From Gammaproteobacteria bacterium (lineage in GTDB: Bacteria; Pseudomonadota; Gammaproteobacteria; SZUA-152): 64,000 nt of DNA. Positions 58,284 to 64,000 of this stretch are shown here, piece after piece. Where the stretch lies: the NCBI GenBank assembly GCA_021647505.1, contig JAKIUN010000006.1:1-64000 (forward strand), read 5' to 3'. Both the position numbers and the translations under genes were made by a program. Below the pieces are notes generated by a model. It saw only the letters and a program-made list of their open reading frames with translations, was not told the DNA's origin and did no database searches. How positions within the stretch are numbered: position 1 is the first letter of the stretch; every line of letters begins with the position of its first letter.

Positions 58284-59002
58284 GGCGAGGCGGCATCCGT
58301 GGCCACGGTATCGCCGTTGGCAGATGTATCAACGACAGCGGCATCCTGCTCACGCTCACCACCGCTGAGCTGCGCCACCACTGCCGCCAGACGTTTTTCC
58401 ATGGTGGCGTCGATCTGTGAGTTTTCACTCAGAATGCGGCAATCGCCGCGTATCAGGGCGGGGTCTTCTTGCAGCTGCCAGTCACGGTGGGTATCGCTGC
58501 CGGCATCGCGCGCCACCAAGGCCTCGGTCACCACGGCAACATCATCCGGATGCAGACAGACGCGCACATGGCGCGAGGCCACCGGCAACGCCGCCAGGGC
58601 CTCGCGCACCACCGCCACCACCTGGCCAGGGTCACTACGCAACTCGCGCCGCACCAAGGCCTGGGCGAGAGTCACAGAGAGATCCACCAAGGCCTGTTCC
58701 ACAGCCGCATCCATCGCCTCGAAGGGCCGGCCCAGAGCCTGCGCCAGTCCATCCAGCAAGGCGGCACGCCGGACGATCTCCGCCTGCCCCGCCGCCAGAC
58801 CTTCTTCCCGACCCTTGATAAAACCGTCGTCCCAGGCCTCTTTGTAGGCCTGGGTCTGTATATTCTCCAGCTGCTCGGCCGTCAGCAGGCTAGACGGCGA
58901 TAGCTCTTCGATATCCGCAGCGGGCAGTTCCGCCACCTGTGGCAACTCCCAGCGCTGATAACCCTCGTCCGCCTTCGCCTTGTCGATCAGTTTGGATCCC
59001 AC
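58280..59002 (-). CDS. fliH: Flagellar assembly protein FliH
   Basis: A 240-residue regulator of FliI, the stator-like partner in export. It has a variable N-terminus ([20 protein letters not shown]), a long helix with [20 protein letters not shown], the G-x3-G-like repeats common in FliH, and a C-terminal domain ([53 protein letters not shown]) matching the FliH/HrpE family. It overlaps fliI by four bases and lies ~120 bases after fliG on the same strand. Confidence 0.92.
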   Translation of the reverse strand: MGSKLIDKAKADEGYQRWELPQVAELPAADIEELSPSSLLTAEQLENIQTQAYKEAWDDGFIKGREEGLAAGQAEIVRRAALLDGLAQALGRPFEAMDAAVEQALVDLSVTLAQALVRRELRSDPGQVVAVVREALAALPVASRHVRVCLHPDDVAVVTEALVARDAGSDTHRDWQLQEDPALIRGDCRILSENSQIDATMEKRLAAVVAQLSGGEREQDAAVVDTSANGDTVATDAASP

Positions 59003-59120
59003 GTCTCACCACCCCTTGATAGTGAAAACAGCCACGGTTTCAAGCACGCTGAATCCTGGCTTTTCACCGCATTCCGCCCGGAATGATCGTGTTTCCAACT
59101 TAAAGATGCACCATGCAGGG

Positions 59121-60140
59121 CTAAACATATTCTTCGCCACCACCGCCGCCTAACGAAATATCACCGGCTTCGGCCAGGCGTCGGGCAACGGAAAGGATTT
59201 CTTTCTGTGCTCCTTCCACATCAGACAATTTCACCGGCCCCTTGGCCTCGAGATCGTCGCGCAACATTTCCGCAGCGCGCTTGGACATGTTTTTGAATAT
59301 CTTCTCTTGCAACGCATCCTCCGCACCTTTTAGCGCCAGTATCAGCGACTCGGAGGAAATCTCGCGCAGGATGGTTTGAATATCGCGATCCTCTACTTCC
59401 AGCAGGTTGTCAAAAACGAACATCAGATCCTGGATATTCTGCCCCAGATCCGTGTCCACTTCCTTGATGCCGTCCATGATCTCGCCTTCGATGCTGCTGT
59501 CCATGAAATTGAGAATATTGGCTGCGGCCTTGATGCCGCCCACGCTGGAGGACTTGACGTTGGAATTGCCGGAAAACTGCTTTTCGAGAATATCGTTGAG
59601 TTCGTTGAGGGCATTGGGCTGAATGCCATCGAGACTGGCGATGCGCAGGGTCACGTCCACGCGCACCCGATCCGGGAACAATACCAACACTTCTGCAGCC
59701 TGATCTGGCTCCAGATAGGACAGCACAATCGCCATGATCTGTGGATGTTCCAGGCGGATGATCTCCGCCACCGCGCGCGGATCCATCCATTTCAGGGTTT
59801 CCAGCCCCTTGGTGTTACCACCCTGGATAATACGATCGATGAGGCCCTCGGCCTTATCCTGCCCGAGGGCATTGATGAGCACCTTGCGCACGTATTCATC
59901 GGAACCCAGGCCGAGACCCGTCTCTTCCTGAACCATGGAACAAAATTTATGCAGCACATCCTCGACCTGCTGGCGAGTGATGTTGTCGATCTGCGCCATC
60001 GCCACACCCAGCTTTTGCACCTCTTTCGGATCCATGTGCTTGAGTACCTCAGAGGCCGCCTTTTCCCCCAGCGTCATCAACAGAATGGCGGAACGCTGAA
60101 CTCCATTGAGTTCTTTTGCCTTTTCTCCTGCTTCAGCCAT
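59121..60140 (-). CDS. fliG: Flagellar motor switch protein FliG
   Basis: A 339-residue rotor protein linking the MS ring to FliM and the stators. The N-terminal and middle domains show SAILLMTLGEKAASEVLKHM, EHPQIMAIVLSYLEPDQAAE, and the C-terminal torque domain has LMFVFDNLLEVEDRDIQTIL, ALKGA and MSKRAAEMLRDDLEAKGPVK. The ATG overlaps the end of fliF by eight bases, so they are coupled. Ends with GGGGGEEYV, a normal FliG tail. Confidence 0.96.
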   Translation of the reverse strand: MAEAGEKAKELNGVQRSAILLMTLGEKAASEVLKHMDPKEVQKLGVAMAQIDNITRQQVEDVLHKFCSMVQEETGLGLGSDEYVRKVLINALGQDKAEGLIDRIIQGGNTKGLETLKWMDPRAVAEIIRLEHPQIMAIVLSYLEPDQAAEVLVLFPDRVRVDVTLRIASLDGIQPNALNELNDILEKQFSGNSNVKSSSVGGIKAAANILNFMDSSIEGEIMDGIKEVDTDLGQNIQDLMFVFDNLLEVEDRDIQTILREISSESLILALKGAEDALQEKIFKNMSKRAAEMLRDDLEAKGPVKLSDVEGAQKEILSVARRLAEAGDISLGGGGGEEYV

Positions 60141-61779
60141 CCTGCTTCACCCAGTTTTTTACCACTTGCGCCACCAGTTTCGGATCCTGCTCAATGGCCG
60201 CATTGGCCGTGGCCAGATTCTGTTCGTAGGAACCAGGCGGTCCACCCAGTGCCGGTTGCACCGCCTCCTGGCTCAGGCTTACGGTGTCCTCGCTAATCCC
60301 CCCGGCATCGCCTTCCTTTTCTCCATTGGCAACCACCAATTCCTGCATCTGTGGCGCGGCCAGTGACTTCATCACGGGCTTCAATACGCCGAAGACCAAC
60401 AGCAGCACCAGCAGACCGCCTATGCCCTTCTTCACCAGATCCTGCGCCCAGGCCTGCTCCCAGATAGGCACCTCTGGCAGAGGAGCCGGCTCTGCGGGCA
60501 AAGTAAAGGCAGAATTGATGACATTCACGCTGTCACCGCGCTCGGTATTGAAACCAACGGCCTTCTTCACCAGTTCGGTCATGCGCTCCAGTTCTTCTGG
60601 GCTGCGCTGCTGGCGGGTCAGCTGACCCGCCTCATCGACACTGACCCGGTCATCCACCACCACCGCCACCGACAGGCGTTGCAGACTGCCCATGGCATAG
60701 CGCGTGTGGCTGATAGTCTTGTCCAACTCGAAGTTGCGAATCTCACGACGGCGGCTGTGTGTGGGCGAGGCGAGAGCCGTGGCACCCGCATCACCTGGCG
60801 GCAGGACTTCCGGCGCCTGCGCAAGGCCTGGCGGCTGGTTGGTCAGGGCGCCGGGAATACCACCGTCGGCCGCACCATTGGATGATTCCTCTGTGGTCTG
60901 ATTGCTGCGCAGCGCGGCGCTATCCGGGTTATATATTTCCTGGGTTTGTTCGCTGGCGGTGAAGTCCAGATCTGCCGTCACCTGGGCACGCAGGGCGTTA
61001 CTGCCCAACAGCGGGCCGAGAATGCCCTCGATGCGCTCGATGTAACTCTTTTCCAGACGCCGGGTATATTCAAATTGGGAATTGCTCAGGGCCAGCCGTT
61101 TGTCCATATCACCCTGGGTAAGCAGATTGCCCTTCTGATCCACCACCGTCACCTGGGCGGTTTCCAGATTTGGCACACTGGAAGACACCATGTGCACAAT
61201 AGCCGTGACCTGCCCTTTCTCCAGCACCCGGCCCGGGTACAGATTCACCACCACCGAGGCGCGTGCCTTCTGCCGGTTGCGGACGAATACCGACTGCCGC
61301 GGCACCGCCAAATGCACGCGCGCGGATTGCACGCTACGGAGGCTTTGCACGGTGCGCGCCAGTTCGATTTCCAGCGCTCGCTGATAGCGCGCCTTTTCCA
61401 TGAATTGGCTGATACCAAAAGTATTCTTTTTGTCCAGCGCCTCAAAACCGGCACTGACACCTTTCGGCAACCCCATGGCCGCCAGTTTGATGCGCGCTGA
61501 ATGAATATCAGCCGCTGGCACCAACACCGCGCCGGAGGTTTCATCCAGCTTGGCATCGATGCCACTCTGCCGCAACGCGTCCAACACCGTACCCACGTCC
61601 TGCTCCGCCAACGCACCGTACAACACCCCATAGTTGGGCGTCCACGACCACAACACCACCGTGACACCGATTGCTACGCTCGCCGCCAGGCCGATCATGA
61701 GGCCGATCTGACGCAGTGCATCCAACCCGTTCAGCCCCGAAAAAGAGGCCGACATTTCTTCTGTTTTTACCCGTGCCAT
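60133..61779 (-). CDS. fliF: Flagellar MS-ring protein FliF
   Basis: A 548-residue membrane ring protein. First membrane helix at about 25-45 (IGLMIGLAASVAIGVTVVLW), the ring-building motifs RALEIELARTVQSLRSVQSA with RVHLAVPRQSVFVR and ALSNSQFEYTRRLEKSYIER with IEGILGPLLG, a second membrane helix near 445-465 (GIGGLLVLLLVFGVLKPVMK) and a C-terminal FliG-binding tail (DPKLVAQVVKNWVKQD). It lies between fliE and fliG in the usual order. Confidence 0.96.
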   Translation of the reverse strand: MARVKTEEMSASFSGLNGLDALRQIGLMIGLAASVAIGVTVVLWSWTPNYGVLYGALAEQDVGTVLDALRQSGIDAKLDETSGAVLVPAADIHSARIKLAAMGLPKGVSAGFEALDKKNTFGISQFMEKARYQRALEIELARTVQSLRSVQSARVHLAVPRQSVFVRNRQKARASVVVNLYPGRVLEKGQVTAIVHMVSSSVPNLETAQVTVVDQKGNLLTQGDMDKRLALSNSQFEYTRRLEKSYIERIEGILGPLLGSNALRAQVTADLDFTASEQTQEIYNPDSAALRSNQTTEESSNGAADGGIPGALTNQPPGLAQAPEVLPPGDAGATALASPTHSRRREIRNFELDKTISHTRYAMGSLQRLSVAVVVDDRVSVDEAGQLTRQQRSPEELERMTELVKKAVGFNTERGDSVNVINSAFTLPAEPAPLPEVPIWEQAWAQDLVKKGIGGLLVLLLVFGVLKPVMKSLAAPQMQELVVANGEKEGDAGGISEDTVSLSQEAVQPALGGPPGSYEQNLATANAAIEQDPKLVAQVVKNWVKQDG

Positions 61780-61826
61780 TTCAGCTCGTTGCCTCTCATC
61801 GAATCACTGCGCAAAAACATGTCATG

Positions 61827-62153
61827 TCAGACCTGCATCGACATTATCTGCTTATAGGCCTCCAGCAACTTGTTGCGCACCTGCACCGTAGCCTGGAAGG
61901 CAATGCCAGATTTCTGTTTGGCAATCATCACCTCGGCCAGGCTCACATTGGGATCACCCATGACGAAGGCGTTACCCAGCTTGCCCGAGTTTTTTTGCAA
62001 GCCATTGACGCCGTCGATGCTCTGTTTCAGCAAGGCGCTGAAGTCCCCGGCGGTGCCATTGGCCTGCTGCGGGGCGGCAGCGGCTTGCCCCTGCGCGGCG
62101 GCGGCCATGGCACGCATTTGCACCAACAACTGGCTGGTATCGATTTCATTCAT
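61827..62153 (-). CDS. fliE: Flagellar hook-basal body protein FliE
   Basis: A 108-residue rod/MS-ring junction protein from the ATG at 62153 (MNEIDTSQLLVQMRAM), which has AGGAGAG 7-9 bases upstream; the longer reading from 62198 lacks a site. Family features: DFSALLKQSIDGVNGLQKNS, NAFVMGDPNVSLAEVMIAKQ and KSGIAFQATVQVRNKLLEAY with KQIMSMQV at the end. It is 47 bases before fliF. Confidence 0.95.
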   Translation of the reverse strand: MNEIDTSQLLVQMRAMAAAAQGQAAAAPQQANGTAGDFSALLKQSIDGVNGLQKNSGKLGNAFVMGDPNVSLAEVMIAKQKSGIAFQATVQVRNKLLEAYKQIMSMQV

Positions 62154-62197
62154 GATGGAACTCTCCTGTAAAACCTGGTAACAACCGTAACCATTCA

Positions 62198-62278
62198 TTG
62201 CGCCACAGAGACGCGGAGTACACAGAGGCTGGTAAATTTATAGGCAATTCTCTGTGCACTCCGTGCCTCTGTGGCAAA
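62198..62278. repeat. CCACAGAGGCACGGAG inverted repeat, copy 2
   Basis: Left arm TTGCGCCACAGAGACGCGGA (then GTACACAGAG) and right arm CTCTGTGCACTCCGTGCCTC (then TGTGGCAAA) flank a ~22-base AT-rich loop. Same family as 24117-24184. It separates fleR from fliE. Confidence 0.8.
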
Positions 62279-62303
62279 TCGTTACCCATCAAAAAACAAC
62301 GGC

Positions 62304-63734
62304 TCATGACATCTCCGCACCGTAACGGCCCGGTACCGACAAGCCCATTTCACGCATCCGCGCCAATTTGTAACGCAGAGTACGCTGGCTGATGCCCAGC
62401 TTCTCGGCAGCAGTCTTGCGATTGCCGTGATCGGCCTTGAGTACCGACAGGATGCGACTGTATTCGTGACCCTTCATTTCATCACACAGCGACTTGCGGC
62501 CTTCGTCGTCGCCATCCGGCAACGCTGACAACTCATCGACCAGCTCGCACTGAATGTCCTCGGCGGCAATACAGTTACCGTTGTACAGAATCAGCGCACG
62601 TTGGATGACGTTGTCCAGTTCACGCACATTGCCGGGCCAGTGGTGGTTCTGCAGTTGTGTCTTCGCCGCCTCACTCAGCAGCGGTGCCTTCGCCGGACTG
62701 TTTGCCGGGCTGTTCAGTAAAAGAGAAGCAGAAAGTGTGCCGCTGACAATGCGGAAATGCTTTCGCAGTAGGCGCTCGGCTAGCGGCACAATGTCGTCAG
62801 CACGCTCACGCAGTGCAGGAATGCGAATCGGAAAAACGTTGAGGCGGTAGAATAGGTCTTCACGAAAATGACCGGCCTTGACCTCTTTGCGCATGTCGCG
62901 GTTGGAGGTGGCGAGCACACGCACATCCAGTTCGATAAGCTTGTTGCCGCCCAAACGCTCCACTTGCCGCTCCTGCAACACACGCAGCAACTTGGCCTGC
63001 AGGGCGGCATCCATCTCGGAGATTTCATCCAGCAGCAGGGTGCCACCCTGGGCCAGTTCAAACTTGCCGGGGCAGGCCTTATAGGCGCCAGTGAAAGCGC
63101 CCTTCTCGTAACCAAACAGAGTGGCTTCGAGCATATTGTCGGGAATCGCCGCACAGTTGATGGCGATAAAGGGCTGATCGGCACGCACCGAATGGCGATG
63201 GATGTACTGCGCCAACACCTCTTTACCGACGCCACTCTCACCGGTGAGCATCACCGTGGCGTCACTGGCGGCAACGCGCTTTGACAGTTCCATCAGTTGG
63301 CGGCTGCGCACATCTACCGCCACCATTTCACCATCGGCGGAGCCGCCAGCGGCAAGCGCCGTGCCGGTAAGCGGGTCGATGTGCAGCGCCATATTGGCCA
63401 CCAGCACTTCGGCCTCAAAGGGCTTGGTGAGGTAGTCCACCGCGCCGTCGCGCATGGCCTCGACGGCCATTTCAATGGAGCCGTAAGCGGTCATCAGCAT
63501 CACCGGCAATGGCGGCCATTTCCGTTTGATCTGTTTCAACAGGGTATGGCCGTCCATGCGCGGCATCTGGATATCGGTAATCACCATCTGCACCGTCTTG
63601 CGCTCGAGAATATCCAGCGCCGTATAGCCATTATCGGCGGTTTCCGTGGCATAGCCCGCCAGAGTCAGCGTGTCGCAGAGGGCGCCACGCAGCTCTGCAT
63701 CATCTTCCACAACCAGAATAATTGCCTGTTTCAT
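62304..63734 (-). CDS. fleR: Sigma-54-dependent flagellar response regulator (FleR/FlrC-like)
   Basis: A 476-residue NtrC-type activator. Start ATG at 63734 (MKQAIILVVEDDAEL) preceded by TTAGGAGG at 6 bases. Receiver domain with Asp in MVITDIQMPRMDGH, AAA+ domain with Walker A LTGESGVGKEVLAQYIH, the sigma-54-contacting GYEKGAFTGAYK, LLLDEISEMDAALQAKLLRV, and a Fis-type helix-turn-helix at the end (RKTAAEKLGISQRTLRYKLA). Position just before fliE and the domain layout indicate FleR/FlrC; the cognate kinase FleS would be expected upstream, beyond the window. Confidence 0.92.
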   Translation of the reverse strand: MKQAIILVVEDDAELRGALCDTLTLAGYATETADNGYTALDILERKTVQMVITDIQMPRMDGHTLLKQIKRKWPPLPVMLMTAYGSIEMAVEAMRDGAVDYLTKPFEAEVLVANMALHIDPLTGTALAAGGSADGEMVAVDVRSRQLMELSKRVAASDATVMLTGESGVGKEVLAQYIHRHSVRADQPFIAINCAAIPDNMLEATLFGYEKGAFTGAYKACPGKFELAQGGTLLLDEISEMDAALQAKLLRVLQERQVERLGGNKLIELDVRVLATSNRDMRKEVKAGHFREDLFYRLNVFPIRIPALRERADDIVPLAERLLRKHFRIVSGTLSASLLLNSPANSPAKAPLLSEAAKTQLQNHHWPGNVRELDNVIQRALILYNGNCIAAEDIQCELVDELSALPDGDDEGRKSLCDEMKGHEYSRILSVLKADHGNRKTAAEKLGISQRTLRYKLARMREMGLSVPGRYGAEMS

Positions 63735-63757
63735 ATAACCTCCTAAGGGCCTGTTAA

Positions 63758-64000
63758 CACTTATTGCACCGCCGCGACGGTGGCCATTTTTTTGTAGGGC
63801 AAGGCGCATTGAGCACCGTGTACTGAATGTACATAAGCGAAATGCAACACCGCCCTGCGGAAAAATGGCCCCGTCCCTTCGGGTTGCGCCCCAAAACGGG
63901 CCATGCAGCGTTGCTCGTCGTTCATTTGGAACCACCAAACTTCTCTCCTCGCGCCTTGCATGGCCCGTTTTGGGGCGGCAACGCGGTGGTGCAATAAGTG
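63758..64000. mobile_element. MITE-like element with 19-bp terminal inverted repeats
   Basis: CACTTATTGCACCGCCGCG (63758-63776) and CGCGGTGGTGCAATAAGTG (63982-64000) are inverted repeats (18 of 19). Inside lie two further inverted pairs: GGCCATTTTT..AAAAATGGCC and GCCCCAAAACGGGCCATGCA against TGCATGGCCCGTTTTGGGGC. No protein is encoded. The left end is 24 bases from the fleR start codon. The element may run past the window edge. Confidence 0.75.

Overview
The window looks like a gammaproteobacterial chromosome. The housekeeping genes are most like those of Gammaproteobacteria: trifunctional CysG, RarA-LolA, RapA, HrpA, Slt, YbiT, PhoB/PhoR and a polar-type flagellar cluster with a sigma-54 regulator. 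Catalytic residues in several proteins fall at the same numbers as in E. coli (GlgB D405/E458/D526, CysG D104/S128, PhoR H213, PhoB D54). The backbone is moderately GC-rich. AT-rich patches (about 2.07-3.62 kb, 31.5-32.5 kb, 50.2-50.9 kb, 53.7-55.5 kb) carry accessory genes and mobile-element debris.

Layout. 0-1.5 kb: remnants of a defence/mobile module, with an Abi_C-like C-terminal fragment and a mobile mystery A/B pair (HTH antitoxin-like protein plus a frameshifted Fic protein). 1.6-4.1 kb: two diverged direct copies of a ~485-bp segment that includes the 3' end of malQ. They bracket an AT-rich cargo of two secreted proteins, one of which resembles lactococcin-972-type bacteriocins. 3.9-13.9 kb: a glycogen/alpha-glucan block (malQ, GH57 hydrolase and glgC on the minus strand; glgB and glgA divergent on plus; glk nearby). 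13.9-21.2 kb: a hybrid sensor kinase, a Sel1-repeat protein, a lysine-rich AP2-like protein, a long gene-poor gap and a DUF1631 protein. 21.3-27.3 kb: cysG, serS, rarA, lolA and a methionine-rich periplasmic protein. 27.7-35 kb: a YdjM-like membrane protein, a Pho-box-controlled phosphate porin, an SGNH esterase, a parvulin, an IS110 scar, a DUF2780 lipoprotein and slt. 35.1-35.3 kb: a promoter-RNA-terminator unit that I read as a candidate 6S RNA. 35.7-50.2 kb: hrpA, a GIY-YIG protein, rapA, pstS-phoR-phoB, a GFA protein, a bifunctional aldolase/dehydrogenase and a YciK-like SDR with an altered catalytic site. 50.2-56.7 kb: an accessory stretch with a pentapeptide-repeat protein, a group II intron 3' relic, a broken tyrosine recombinase, ybiT, an IS200-like relic, a secreted serine protease facing a small lipoprotein, and a DUF1566 protein. 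56.9-63.7 kb: the flagellar cluster fliI-fliH-fliG-fliF-fliE-fleR (transcribed right to left, with no fliJ after fliI). The window ends in an inverted-repeat element just upstream of fleR.

How it works together. The glucan block can make glycogen (GlgC, GlgA, GlgB), remodel glucans (MalQ, GH57) and phosphorylate released glucose (Glk). PhoB/PhoR sit beside pstS, and Pho-box-like sequences lie upstream of pstS, phoB and the porin gene, so these probably form one phosphate-starvation regulon, although pstCAB are not here. The flagellar genes encode the MS ring, switch, export ATPase and a sigma-54 activator. Many intergenic spaces hold members of a few dispersed hairpin repeat families. All functional calls come from reading motifs; no database search was run.
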